Below, one piece after another: positions 10,410 to 19,154 of a stretch of DNA of 64,000 nt (its first letter is position 1; each line of letters starts with the position of its first letter). A model generated the notes under the pieces. It was not told the DNA's origin, did not search any database, and saw only the letters and a list, made by a program, of their open reading frames with translations. The translations under genes were made by a program, and so were the position numbers. The stretch is from positions 2,790,001-2,854,000 of the forward strand of contig NZ_CP040889.1 in the NCBI RefSeq assembly GCF_006171285.1. Reading direction: 5' to 3'. This DNA comes from Leclercia adecarboxylata (GTDB lineage Bacteria; Pseudomonadota; Gammaproteobacteria; Enterobacterales; Enterobacteriaceae).

Positions 10410-13226
10410 ATGAGTGACTATAAATCAACCCTGAATTTGCCGGAAACAGGGTTCCCGATGCGCGGCGACCTCGCCAAGCGTGAACCGGGAATGCTGGCGC
10501 GTTGGACCGATGATGACCTGTACGGCATCATCCGTGCAGCCAAAAAAGGTAAAAAAACTTTCATTCTGCATGATGGCCCTCCCTATGCGAATGGCAGCAT
10601 TCATATTGGTCACTCTGTAAACAAGATTCTGAAAGACATTATCGTTAAGTCCAAAGGCTTAATGGGCTATGACTCGCCTTACGTTCCAGGCTGGGACTGT
10701 CACGGTCTGCCGATCGAGCTGAAAGTGGAGCAGGAGTTCGGCAAGCCGGGTGAGAAGTTCACCGCTGCTGAATTCCGTGCCAAATGCCGCGAATACGCCG
10801 CTACCCAGGTTGACGGTCAGCGCGAAGACTTTATCCGTCTGGGCGTGCTGGGCGACTGGTCGCACCCGTACCTGACCATGGACTTCAAAACCGAAGCCAA
10901 CATCATCCGTGCGCTGGGCAAAATCATCGGCAACGGCCACCTGCACAAAGGCGCCAAGCCGGTGCACTGGTGCGTGGACTGCCGCTCTGCGCTGGCTGAG
11001 GCGGAAGTTGAGTATTACGACAAAACGTCTCCATCCATCGACGTGGCCTTTGAAGGTGTCGATCAGGATGCGCTGCAGGCCAAGTTTGGTCTGCCGGGCG
11101 TCAATGGCCCAATCTCACTGGTTATCTGGACCACCACGCCGTGGACCCTGCCTGCTAACCGCGCGATCTCCCTCTCTGCGGAGTTCGAATACGCGCTGGT
11201 ACAGGTTGAAGGCCGCGCGCTGATCCTGGCAAAAGATCTGGTTGAGAGCGTGCTGAAGCGCGCCAACATCACCGATTACAAAATCCTTGGCACCGTGAAG
11301 GGTGCTGAGCTGGAGCTGATGCGCTTTAAACACCCGTTCCTTGATTTCGACGTTCCGGCAATCCTGGGCGAGCACGTTACCCTGGAAGCGGGTACCGGTG
11401 CGGTACATACCGCCGGTGGTCACGGTCCGGATGACTACAACATCAGCCTGCAGTACGGTCTGGAAATCGCTAACCCGGTTGGCCCGGACGGCGCTTACCT
11501 GCCAGGCACGTACCCGGCGCTGGACGGCATCAACGTCTTTAAAGCCAACGACATCATCGTCAACCTGCTGCGCGACAACGGCTCGCTGCTGCACGTTGAG
11601 AAAATGCAGCACAGCTATCCATGCTGCTGGCGCCACAAGACGCCGATCATCTTCCGTGCGACCCCGCAGTGGTTCGTCAGCATGGATCAGAAAGGCCTGC
11701 GCGCGCAGTCCCTCTCCGAGATCAAAGGCGTGCAGTGGATCCCTGACTGGGGCCAGGCGCGTATCGAATCCATGGTCGCGAACCGTCCTGACTGGTGTAT
11801 CTCCCGTCAGCGTACCTGGGGCGTACCTATGTCCCTGTTCGTCCATAAAGAGACCCAGGAGCTGCACCCGCGCACCCTGGAGCTGATGGAAGAAGTGGCC
11901 AAACGCGTTGAGGTTGACGGCATTCAGGCGTGGTGGGATCTCGACTCCCGCGACATCCTGGGCGACGACGCTGATACCTACGAGAAAGTGCCGGATACCC
12001 TGGACGTCTGGTTCGACTCCGGTTCTACCCACTCCTCCGTGGTTGACGTGCGTCCGGAATTTGCCGGTCACGCCGCCGACATGTATCTGGAAGGTTCTGA
12101 CCAACACCGTGGCTGGTTCATGTCATCTCTGATGATCTCCACCGCCATGAAGGGCAAAGCGCCATACCGTCAGGTACTGACTCACGGCTTCACCGTGGAT
12201 GGTCAGGGCCGCAAGATGTCCAAATCTATCGGTAACACCGTTTCTCCGCAGGACGTGATGAACAAGCTGGGCGCGGATATTCTGCGTCTGTGGGTGGCAT
12301 CCACCGACTACACCGGCGAAATGGCGGTCTCCGACGAGATCCTGAAACGTGCTGCCGACAGCTATCGTCGTATCCGTAACACCGCGCGCTTCCTGCTGGC
12401 AAACCTCAACGGTTTCGATCCGGCAAAAGATATGGTGAAACCGGAAGAGATGGTGGTGCTGGATCGCTGGGCGGTAGGCTGTGCCCAGGCGGCGCAGGAA
12501 GACATCGTTAAAGCGTATGACTCCTACGATTTCCACGAAGTGGTGCAGCGCCTGATGCGCTTCTGCTCCATCGAGATGGGCTCTTTCTACCTCGACATCA
12601 TCAAAGACCGTCAGTACACCGCCAAAGCGGACAGCGTGGCGCGTCGCAGCTGCCAGACTGCGCTGTATCACATCGCGGAAGCGCTGGTGCGCTGGATGGC
12701 ACCGATCATGTCCTTCACCGCAGATGAGATCTGGGGCTATCTGCCAGGCGACCGTGAGAAGTATGTCTTCACCGGCGAGTGGTATGAAGGCCTGTTTGGT
12801 CTGGCTGAAACTGAAGCCATGAACGATGGCTTCTGGGACGAGCTGCTGAAAGTGCGCGGCGAAGTGAACAAGGTGATCGAACAGGCGCGTACCGACAAGA
12901 AAGTGGGCGGCTCTCTGGAAGCGGCAGTGACCCTGTATGCCGAGCCAGAGCTGGCGGCGAAGCTGACGGCGCTGGGCGATGAATTACGATTTGTCCTGTT
13001 GACCTCCGGTGCGAAAGTTGCGGATTATGCCGACGCGAGCGCTGATGCCCAGCAGAGCGAACTGCTCAAAGGGCTGAAAGTGGCGCTGGTGAAAGCCGAT
13101 GGTGATAAGTGCCCGCGTTGCTGGCATTACACCACCGATGTCGGCAAGGTGGCGGAACACGCAGATATCTGCGGACGCTGTGTCAGCAACGTCGCCGGTG
13201 ATGGCGAAAAACGTAAGTTTGCCTGA
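10410..13226 (+). CDS. ileS: Isoleucyl-tRNA synthetase
   Basis: A 938-residue class Ia synthetase that charges tRNA-Ile and edits misactivated valine. The HIGH motif is at about residues 64-67 ([12 protein letters not shown]) and KMSKS near 602 ([10 protein letters not shown]). The inserted CP1 editing domain contains [12 protein letters not shown] and [16 protein letters not shown]. The C-terminus carries a zinc finger with CPRCWHY and CGRCVSN. Its stop codon shares one base with the lspA start (TGATG), so the two genes are translationally coupled. Long frames on the other strand are shadows. Confidence 0.99.
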   Translation: MSDYKSTLNLPETGFPMRGDLAKREPGMLARWTDDDLYGIIRAAKKGKKTFILHDGPPYANGSIHIGHSVNKILKDIIVKSKGLMGYDSPYVPGWDCHGLPIELKVEQEFGKPGEKFTAAEFRAKCREYAATQVDGQREDFIRLGVLGDWSHPYLTMDFKTEANIIRALGKIIGNGHLHKGAKPVHWCVDCRSALAEAEVEYYDKTSPSIDVAFEGVDQDALQAKFGLPGVNGPISLVIWTTTPWTLPANRAISLSAEFEYALVQVEGRALILAKDLVESVLKRANITDYKILGTVKGAELELMRFKHPFLDFDVPAILGEHVTLEAGTGAVHTAGGHGPDDYNISLQYGLEIANPVGPDGAYLPGTYPALDGINVFKANDIIVNLLRDNGSLLHVEKMQHSYPCCWRHKTPIIFRATPQWFVSMDQKGLRAQSLSEIKGVQWIPDWGQARIESMVANRPDWCISRQRTWGVPMSLFVHKETQELHPRTLELMEEVAKRVEVDGIQAWWDLDSRDILGDDADTYEKVPDTLDVWFDSGSTHSSVVDVRPEFAGHAADMYLEGSDQHRGWFMSSLMISTAMKGKAPYRQVLTHGFTVDGQGRKMSKSIGNTVSPQDVMNKLGADILRLWVASTDYTGEMAVSDEILKRAADSYRRIRNTARFLLANLNGFDPAKDMVKPEEMVVLDRWAVGCAQAAQEDIVKAYDSYDFHEVVQRLMRFCSIEMGSFYLDIIKDRQYTAKADSVARRSCQTALYHIAEALVRWMAPIMSFTADEIWGYLPGDREKYVFTGEWYEGLFGLAETEAMNDGFWDELLKVRGEVNKVIEQARTDKKVGGSLEAAVTLYAEPELAAKLTALGDELRFVLLTSGAKVADYADASADAQQSELLKGLKVALVKADGDKCPRCWHYTTDVGKVAEHADICGRCVSNVAGDGEKRKFA

Positions 13227-13726
13227 TGAGTAAATCACTCTCTTCAACAGGGCTGCGCTGGCTGTGGCTGGTGGTAGTCGTGCTGATTATTGATTTGGGC
13301 AGCAAGTACCTGATCCTCCAGAACTTTGCTCTGGGGGATACCGTACCGCTGTTCCCGTCGCTTAATCTGCACTATGCGCGTAACTATGGCGCGGCGTTTA
13401 GCTTCCTGGCCGACAGCGGCGGCTGGCAGCGCTGGTTCTTTGCAGGTATCGCGCTCGGTATCTGTGTGGTGCTGGCTGTGCTGATGTACCGCGGGAAAGC
13501 CACGCAAAAGCTGAACAACATTGCCTACGCGCTGATCATTGGCGGTGCGCTGGGTAACCTGTTCGACCGTCTGTGGCACGGCTTTGTGGTCGATATGATC
13601 GACTTCTACGTCGGCAACTGGCACTTCGCCACCTTCAACCTGGCCGATACGGCGATTTGTATCGGTGCGGCGCTGATTGTGCTGGAAGGCTTCTTGCCGA
13701 AACCCGCAGCGAAAGAGCAGGCGTAA
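13226..13726 (+). CDS. lspA: Lipoprotein signal peptidase (signal peptidase II)
   Basis: A 166-residue inner-membrane aspartyl protease with four membrane helices that removes signal peptides from diacylglyceryl-modified prolipoproteins. The two catalytic Asp residues lie in [18 protein letters not shown] and [11 protein letters not shown], and the upstream signature NYGAAFSFL is present. The start codon overlaps the ileS stop by one base, the arrangement seen across enterobacteria. A repetitive palindrome follows before fkpB. Confidence 0.98.
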   Translation: MSKSLSSTGLRWLWLVVVVLIIDLGSKYLILQNFALGDTVPLFPSLNLHYARNYGAAFSFLADSGGWQRWFFAGIALGICVVLAVLMYRGKATQKLNNIAYALIIGGALGNLFDRLWHGFVVDMIDFYVGNWHFATFNLADTAICIGAALIVLEGFLPKPAAKEQA

Positions 13727-13734
13727 CAGTAAAC

Positions 13735-13800
13735 GCCGGGCGGCACTGCGTTTGCACCGGCCTACGATTTTGTAGGCCCGGTAAGCGCAGCGCCACCGGA
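13735..13800. repeat. REP-like palindromic repeat between lspA and fkpB
   Basis: A GC-rich imperfect palindrome with core GGCCTAC (13759-13765) / GTAGGCC (13772-13778). The outer arms GCCGGGCGGCACTGCG and CGCAGCGCCACCGG are of the kind that make up enterobacterial REP/BIME elements. It lies inside an operon, where such repeats usually shape mRNA ends. Confidence 0.7.
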
Positions 13801-13820
13801 CAAACCTCAGGCTAAATTGC

Positions 13821-14291
13821 ATGTCTAAATCCGTACAGTCCAACAGCGCGATGCTGGTTCATTTCACGCTGAAACTTGATGATGGCTCCACGGCGGAGTC
13901 CACCCGCAATAACGGCAAACCGGCGCTGTTCCGTCTGGGTGATACCTCTCTGTCTGAAGGTCTTGAGCAGCAGCTGCTGGGGCTGAAAGAAGGGGATAAA
14001 AAAACCTTCTCTCTGGAGCCGGATGCCGCATTTGGCGTGCCGTCCCCGGACCTGATCCAGTACTTCTCGCGTCGTGAATTCATGGATGCGGGGGAACCTG
14101 AGATTGGGGCGATTATGCTCTTTACCGCTATGGATGGCAGCGAAATGCCAGGCGTGATCCGTGAAATCAACGGCGACTCGATTACCGTCGATTTCAACCA
14201 CCCCCTCGCCGGGCGTACCGTCCATTTTGATGTTGAAGTGCTGGAAATCGACCCGGTACTGGAGGATGTGAATGCAGATCCTGTTGGCTAA
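13821..14291 (+). CDS. fkpB: FKBP-type peptidyl-prolyl isomerase FkpB (SlpA)
   Basis: A 156-residue SlyD-like FKBP with a split FKBP domain and an inserted chaperone flap. Conserved stretches are [17 protein letters not shown] at the start, [20 protein letters not shown] near residue 36, the flap [19 protein letters not shown], and [20 protein letters not shown] at the end. E. coli FkpB stops after about 149 residues. Here the stop has shifted and the frame runs 20 bases into ispH, adding a short tail (EDVNADPVG). The gene belongs to the ribF-ispH run. Confidence 0.96.
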   Translation: MSKSVQSNSAMLVHFTLKLDDGSTAESTRNNGKPALFRLGDTSLSEGLEQQLLGLKEGDKKTFSLEPDAAFGVPSPDLIQYFSRREFMDAGEPEIGAIMLFTAMDGSEMPGVIREINGDSITVDFNHPLAGRTVHFDVEVLEIDPVLEDVNADPVG

Positions 14292-15222
14292 CCCGCGCGG
14301 CTTCTGCGCCGGTGTAGACCGCGCTATCAGCATTGTTGAAAACGCGCTGGAGCTTTACGGCGCGCCTATTTATGTCCGTCACGAAGTGGTACATAACCGC
14401 TACGTGGTGGATAGCCTGCGCGCACGCGGGGCAATCTTTATTGAGCAGATCGACGAAGTGCCGGATGGCGCGATCCTGATCTTCTCCGCACATGGCGTCT
14501 CTCAGGCGGTGCGTAACGAAGCGAAAAATCGCGATCTGACCGTTTTCGACGCCACCTGCCCTCTGGTGACCAAAGTGCATATGGAAGTGGCCCGTGCCAG
14601 CCGTCGTGGTGAAGAGTCGATTCTGATTGGTCACGCAGGCCACCCGGAAGTGGAAGGGACCATGGGACAGTACAGCAACCCGGAAGGGGGCATGTATCTG
14701 GTCGAGTCCCCTGAAGATGTGCTGACGCTGAACGTCAAAAACGAAGCCAAACTGTCGTTTATGACCCAGACCACGCTTTCCGTGGATGATACGTCCGACG
14801 TTATCGATGCGCTGCGAAGCCGCTTCCCGAAAATCGTTGGCCCGCGTAAAGATGACATCTGCTACGCCACCACCAACCGTCAGGAAGCGGTGCGCGCCCT
14901 GGCGGAGCAGGCGGATGTGGTGCTGGTTGTCGGCTCGAAAAACTCCTCTAACTCCAACCGTCTGGCCGAACTGGCGCAGCGAATGGGGAAAGCCGCGTTC
15001 CTGATCGACGATGCTACCGATATTCAGGAAGCCTGGGTAAAAGAGGTGCAGTGCGTTGGCGTGACGGCCGGTGCCTCGGCGCCGGATATTCTGGTGCAGA
15101 ACGTGATTGCGCGTCTGCAGGAGCTGGGCGGCGGGGAAGCCATTCCGCTGGCGGGCCGCGAAGAGAATATCGTCTTCGAAGTGCCGAAAGAGCTGCGTAT
15201 CGACGCGCGAGAAGTCGAGTAA
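14272..15222 (+). CDS. ispH: 4-hydroxy-3-methylbut-2-enyl diphosphate reductase
   Basis: A 316-residue iron-sulfur enzyme that carries out the last step of the MEP pathway, reducing HMBPP to IPP and DMAPP. The three cluster-ligating Cys are visible in [12 protein letters not shown] (near 12), [11 protein letters not shown] (near 96) and [11 protein letters not shown] (near 197). The VTAGASAPD segment near 264 is also typical. GGAGG sits 6 bases before the ATG. The start lies within the last codons of fkpB, a 20-base overlap. It ends the operon at a strong shared terminator. Confidence 0.99.
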   Translation: MQILLANPRGFCAGVDRAISIVENALELYGAPIYVRHEVVHNRYVVDSLRARGAIFIEQIDEVPDGAILIFSAHGVSQAVRNEAKNRDLTVFDATCPLVTKVHMEVARASRRGEESILIGHAGHPEVEGTMGQYSNPEGGMYLVESPEDVLTLNVKNEAKLSFMTQTTLSVDDTSDVIDALRSRFPKIVGPRKDDICYATTNRQEAVRALAEQADVVLVVGSKNSSNSNRLAELAQRMGKAAFLIDDATDIQEAWVKEVQCVGVTAGASAPDILVQNVIARLQELGGGEAIPLAGREENIVFEVPKELRIDAREVE

Positions 15223-15227
15223 GGTTT

Positions 15228-15262
15228 AAAAAATGCCAGTCACTTAATGACTGGCATTTTTT
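15228..15262. terminator. Bidirectional terminator shared by ispH and the LysR gene
   Basis: A perfect 15-bp stem (15228-15242 with 15248-15262) around a CTTAA loop, core ATGCCAGTCA/TGACTGGCAT, flanked by A and T runs so that it can act in both directions. The last codons and stop codon of the minus-strand LysR gene lie inside the stem. Confidence 0.9.
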
Positions 15263-16145
15263 CATTCAGATAGTTGATCATTGCCCGCATTCTGGCTGGC
15301 ATATGTTTGTTGCGCGTCCACAGCAGCCAGAGGTCGCCCGTATAGCTGCTGATAAACTCCCAAGCCGGCAGAACCTGCACAATCTCCCCTCGTTCCAGAG
15401 CCTCTCGCGCGGTAAACAGCGGTAAACTCCCGATGCCGACATGCTGTTTGACCGCATCCAGCCGCACGCCCGTGTGGTTAGCAGCGTAGCGTCCGTGCGT
15501 CTGGACGATCTCCGTTTTCCCCTGCAAGGTGAATTTCCAGCGTGAATCGGCTGGGGTTTCACCGAGCGAAATACAGCTATGTGCCCGCAGGTCGTGCGGA
15601 TGCTGTGGCGTACCTCTGCGACGAAGGTATTCTGGCGTGGCGCAAATAACATGGGTTACCGGCATCAGCGGTTTTCCATACAGGCCAGGAGAGGGTGTCC
15701 TGGTGATGCGTAATGCCAGATCGACACCATCCTCGATCAGGTCCATGTAACGATCTTCCAGACGCAGGCAGACGTCAATTTGCGGGTAGCGCTCAAGGAA
15801 CGCCGGGATCAGCGGATGGATCACAAACCGTCCTACGGCTTTCGGCACGCTCAAGGTGAGCTTTCCCTGGGCAACGGTTTGCAGACTGCTACCGGAATCT
15901 ATTGCCTGTTGCGCCGCTTCCAGCATATCCAGCGCGTGTTCATAAACCGATTTTCCGGTTTCGGTAAGGGCCAGCTTGCGCGTGGTGCGGTGCATTAACT
16001 TACATCCCATCTCCTTTTCGAGGCGTGAAACACAGCGGCTGATCGCCGAGGGCGTTGCTCCCGTAATACGGGCAGCCGTTGAAAAGTTGCCGTGCTCTAC
16101 GATGGTCACGAAGGTAGCAAGATCGGGCAGGAGTGCAGGTTTCAT
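15240..16145 (-). CDS. LysR-family transcriptional regulator
   Basis: A 301-residue LysR-type regulator. The N-terminal winged helix-turn-helix lies at residues 5-65 (LATFVTIVEHGNFSTAARIT, then TPSAISRCVSRLEKEMG), followed by the inducer-binding domain. The target is not known. It is divergent from the AlaX-like gene, with 92 bases between the start codons, so that gene is a plausible target together with autoregulation. The final nine codons (LNEKMPVIK) and the TGA are encoded within the terminator shared with ispH. The nearest E. coli gene is not recognised. Confidence 0.88.
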   Translation of the reverse strand: MKPALLPDLATFVTIVEHGNFSTAARITGATPSAISRCVSRLEKEMGCKLMHRTTRKLALTETGKSVYEHALDMLEAAQQAIDSGSSLQTVAQGKLTLSVPKAVGRFVIHPLIPAFLERYPQIDVCLRLEDRYMDLIEDGVDLALRITRTPSPGLYGKPLMPVTHVICATPEYLRRRGTPQHPHDLRAHSCISLGETPADSRWKFTLQGKTEIVQTHGRYAANHTGVRLDAVKQHVGIGSLPLFTAREALERGEIVQVLPAWEFISSYTGDLWLLWTRNKHMPARMRAMINYLNEKMPVIK

Positions 16146-16237
16146 TTGTGTCTGCCAGGCAATAGTGCATTGTTTGAAAGCAGGATTATCGATGCGTAAG
16201 TAATGAATATACTGTCAGGGTACAGAGGAGGACAACC

Positions 16238-16882
16238 ATGACAGAACGACTTTATTACATAAGTGACGCGACAGAAGGCCACGCGAAGGTGGTCCGATGC
16301 ACATCCGAGCCTGATGGCCGCTACGCCGTTGAGCTGGATCGGACCCTTTTCCATCCGCAGGGTGGCGGACAGCCAGCGGATCGGGGGGCGATCGCGGGGA
16401 TTGCGGTGGAGGGAGTGAGCCTGCGCGGGGAGACTGTTATTCACATTCTGGCTCAACCGCTTGCGCCAGGCGCGGTGGTGGAAATGCAGATCGATAAAAG
16501 TACGCGAGCGCGTCATTCCCGCTGGCACAGCGCAGGTCATTTGATTGGTTACGCCGGTGAGCGGTTTGGTTGGGAGCCAGTAAAAGCCCATCACTGGCCC
16601 GGTGAGGGACGAATTACTTTTATCCCCCGGGAGCAACAGATATCGATGCCTGATGCCAACGCGCTGCTCGCGATGATTAAAGGCTGGCAAGCGGACAACC
16701 TGCTTCTTTATACCGACATTGAAGCGGGCAGGCGCAAGGTTCGCTTTGGCGATCTTCCTGCCTATTCGTGTGGTGGAACGCATGTTAAACAGCTGGCTGA
16801 AACCGATGGGATGCAGATCCTAGGGCTGAAAATGAAAAAAGGGCAGCTGGTGGTGACTTATGCCCTCCATGAGCAGGCATAA
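16238..16882 (+). CDS. AlaX-like trans-editing protein (alanyl-tRNA editing domain)
   Basis: A 214-residue freestanding homologue of the alanyl-tRNA synthetase editing domain. Such proteins hydrolyse Ser-tRNA-Ala or Gly-tRNA-Ala. The zinc site is visible as HSAGH (HxxxH, near residue 95) and CGGTH (CxxxH, near 176). The N-terminal beta region has LFHPQGGGQPADRG, matching the class. An AGGAGG site precedes the ATG. It is divergent from the LysR gene, and the cupin genes follow in the same direction after 100 bases. The length fits AlaX-M-type proteins. The tRNA specificity is not shown by the sequence, and some family members act on other substrates. Confidence 0.85.
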   Translation: MTERLYYISDATEGHAKVVRCTSEPDGRYAVELDRTLFHPQGGGQPADRGAIAGIAVEGVSLRGETVIHILAQPLAPGAVVEMQIDKSTRARHSRWHSAGHLIGYAGERFGWEPVKAHHWPGEGRITFIPREQQISMPDANALLAMIKGWQADNLLLYTDIEAGRRKVRFGDLPAYSCGGTHVKQLAETDGMQILGLKMKKGQLVVTYALHEQA

Positions 16883-16891
16883 CAGGCGTGT

Positions 16892-16940
16892 GATTAACCC
16901 GACAAAGCGGGCGGCTTCTCAGGAGGATAACGGGTTAATT
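16892..16940 (+). promoter_or_regulatory. Inverted half-sites upstream of the cupin genes
   Basis: GATTAACCC (16892-16900) and GGGTTAATT (16932-16940) are inverted, about 31 bases apart. They carry the same ATTAACC/GGTTAAT half-site found in the palindromes beside the LacI-type gene at 22666-22803. No intact palindrome is present here, so control by that repressor is only a possibility. Confidence 0.25.
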
Positions 16941-16982
16941 TGGTAAGCTTGCCATGTTGTTCTCCTCGGGCCGGAGATAAAC

Positions 16983-17545
16983 ATGAATCCTGACGTAATC
17001 CTGCCACCCCAGGTGGCGTGGGCCAGCGGTGTATTCGCTAATGCTCCACTGATCCGCAAGACGACACGCCTCGCCGATCTGCCAGACCTTTTCAGTGATA
17101 ACAACGCCTGGCGTGGCTGCGATCCGCAGCAGCGCCTCTATGACGTTGAAACGATCGACTCCCCGTCGGGTGAAGGGGCGCTGTACGTCGGCGTTACCCA
17201 TCTGTATGCGGGCAAAATCGGTGACGAGTTTTTTATGACGCGCGGTCATTTTCACCAGCGCCGTGAACAGGGCGAGGTCTATTTTGGCCTGTGCGGACGC
17301 GGCCTGCTGCTGCTTCAGACGGCGTCCGGTGAGGCGCGCCTTGAGCGCGTGAAGCCCGGCTCTGTGCACATCATCCCCTCCTTTACTGCGCACCGTCTGT
17401 TTACACCGGCGATGAGACGCTTTCTGCGCTGGCGGTCTGGCCCAGCGTGGCCGGGCATGACTATGCGGCTTTGGCCGGTGGTTTTGCGCTTCGCGTATTT
17501 GCCTCTGACCATCACTTGCAGGAATGGGAGGCGCGCAATGATTAA
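16983..17545 (+). pseudogene. Cupin-type glucose-6-phosphate isomerase, first of a tandem pair, frameshifted
   Basis: The product resembles the archaeal-type cupin phosphoglucose isomerases (PF06560), metal-dependent enzymes that interconvert glucose 6-phosphate and fructose 6-phosphate. The metal-site pattern is present: TRGHFHQRREQGEVYF near residue 82, and the later His in SFTAHRLF near 138. At about 17403 the frame breaks. Restoring one base gives LFNTGDETLSALAVW and on to an EWEARND end with TAA at 17543-17545, which overlaps the next gene's ATG (ATGATTAA). As sequenced, frame 0 stays open through 45 unrelated residues into the second cupin, giving a 441-residue fusion. GGAG lies 6 bases before this start. 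A sequencing error is possible. Confidence 0.75.
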
Positions 17546-18308
17546 TTTCGGACTGGATATGACCATCGCGCATCGACCATTGGGCTTCAGCTACGGAGAT
17601 GACGTTACCGGCCCGATGCCGGAAATTCGCACCCTGGATCAGATCCGTCCGTCGCTGCGCAATCCCGACTGCGAAGGGCCGGAGCAGGTTTATGCTATCG
17701 CGATGGACGTGGCGCGCCTGGCGGACAGGCAAGAGCTCGAAAAACGGATGCTGCTGTTTGGCGTGGTGACCTACGCCGCAGGCACGCTCGGCGATGAGCC
17801 GGTCCGCAGCCAGGGGCATGTGCACCGTATCAGCCAACACAGCGGATGGTCGCCCCCTGAGCTGTATGAAATCTGGCAGGGTAAAGCGATTATCTATATG
17901 CAGGAGTTTGTTGATGACGATCCGGGACGCTGCTTTGCGGTGCTGGCGGGACCGGGTGAAAAAGTGCTGGTTCCGCCCGGATGGGGCCATGCAACCATTT
18001 CAGCCTCTGCCGGGGAGCCGCTGACCTTTGGCGCGTGGTGCGATCGGGAATATGGCTTTGAGTATGACGCCGTGCGTGCGCGCAAAGGGCTGGCATGGTA
18101 TCCCCTGGTTCAGGGCGATCATATTGTCTGGCAGCAAAATAGCCACTACAGGCCGGGGCGATTACAGATGATTACGCCGCGCGGTTATTCGGAATTCGGT
18201 ATTACCGATGCACCTATTTATCAGCAGTTTATCGACGATCCGGCGCGGTTTCAGTTTATCTCACGACCGGATAAAACCGCCGGGCTGTGGGAAAACTTCC
18301 ATCCATAA
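17538..18308 (+). CDS. Cupin-type glucose-6-phosphate isomerase family protein, second of the pair
   Basis: A 256-residue cupin of the same GPI family. The metal-binding pattern is intact: SQGHVHRIS (His-x-His, near residue 94), PPELYEIWQG with the Glu, and PPGWGHATI with the last His. GGGAGG lies 7 bases before the ATG, so the gene can be translated by itself. The ATG also lies in the frame of the disrupted upstream gene, so a fusion product is possible. It is expected to isomerise a hexose 6-phosphate in the cytoplasm. It converges with the PTS operon, and a short hairpin separates the two. The true substrate is unknown. Confidence 0.8.
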   Translation: MINFGLDMTIAHRPLGFSYGDDVTGPMPEIRTLDQIRPSLRNPDCEGPEQVYAIAMDVARLADRQELEKRMLLFGVVTYAAGTLGDEPVRSQGHVHRISQHSGWSPPELYEIWQGKAIIYMQEFVDDDPGRCFAVLAGPGEKVLVPPGWGHATISASAGEPLTFGAWCDREYGFEYDAVRARKGLAWYPLVQGDHIVWQQNSHYRPGRLQMITPRGYSEFGITDAPIYQQFIDDPARFQFISRPDKTAGLWENFHP

Positions 18309-18312
18309 AGTG

Positions 18313-18335
18313 ACCGGGGCCTCGCCCCGGTTCTC
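18313..18335. terminator. Hairpin between the cupin genes and the PTS operon
   Basis: A perfect 8-bp GC-rich stem ACCGGGGC (18313-18320) / GCCCCGGT (18324-18331) with a CTC loop, followed by TCTCTT. It lies between two convergent operons. The T tail is weak. Confidence 0.6.
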
Positions 18336-19154
18336 TTATCCGGCGAACAAACCTGACGCCACGCCAAGTGCGGCCAGAACCAGCAGTAATAGCATGGCCT
18401 TAACCGGCGACACGCCGCGTTTTGCCATCAGATACCAGGTTCCCAGCACCACCGTCAGCGGAAGCAGCTGCGGGAAAATACCGTCCAGCATCTGCTGCAC
18501 GTGAATGTTAACCCCGTCCCGGGTGATGAACTCCAGGCCGGTGCCGAGCTTCACGTAGCTGGCTGCCACGCCGCCCATAACGAACACCCCGAGGAGGGAG
18601 AGCGCCTCCCGAAGCCGGGTGGATTTACTGCTGACCAGCATCTCCACGGAGCCTGAGCCCATCTGGTAGCCTTTGAGAAACAGAAACCAGGAGCCAGGAA
18701 TGATAATGGCCAGCCAGGCGACGGTGTAAAACAGCGGGCCGAGGATGTTTCCGCCTGCCGCCAGCGCCATCCCGATACTGAGGAGGATCGGGATCAGCAT
18801 GCCCGGGATCATAGAATCGCCGATGCCGGCGATGGGTCCCATCAGGCCTACCTTCAGGGTGTTAATGGTTTCACCATCAATTGGCTCGCCGTTGGCTTTT
18901 TTCTCCTCCAGACCCAGCGCCATACCGTTGACGATCGCGCCAATTTGCGGCTCTGTGTTGTAGAACGACGCGTGACGGCGCAGCATTTCAGTGCGTTGAG
19001 CCGCATCAGGATAGAGTTTTTTTGCCACCGGCAGCATGCTCAGGCAGAAGCCGAAGGATTCCAGACGTTCAAAGCTCATGGAGGAGAGGTTATGCATCAT
19101 CCACGCCCGCCAGCAGCGGCGCAGATCTCTGCGGGTAAGTTTATGTTCTTCCAT
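18336..19154 (-). CDS. PTS system mannose-family IID component
   Basis: A 272-residue membrane subunit of a mannose-class (Man/Sor/Aga) phosphotransferase. It starts EEHKLTRRDLRRCWRAWMMH, the usual IID N-terminus, and shows the LKVGLMGPIAGIGDSMIPG signature near residue 105 and membrane segments at the C-terminus. IID is found only in this PTS class and forms the sugar channel with IIC. It is the last gene of the operon. Its start overlaps the IIC stop by one base. The sugar is not identifiable from sequence alone. Confidence 0.95.
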   Translation of the reverse strand: MEEHKLTRRDLRRCWRAWMMHNLSSMSFERLESFGFCLSMLPVAKKLYPDAAQRTEMLRRHASFYNTEPQIGAIVNGMALGLEEKKANGEPIDGETINTLKVGLMGPIAGIGDSMIPGMLIPILLSIGMALAAGGNILGPLFYTVAWLAIIIPGSWFLFLKGYQMGSGSVEMLVSSKSTRLREALSLLGVFVMGGVAASYVKLGTGLEFITRDGVNIHVQQMLDGIFPQLLPLTVVLGTWYLMAKRGVSPVKAMLLLLVLAALGVASGLFAG

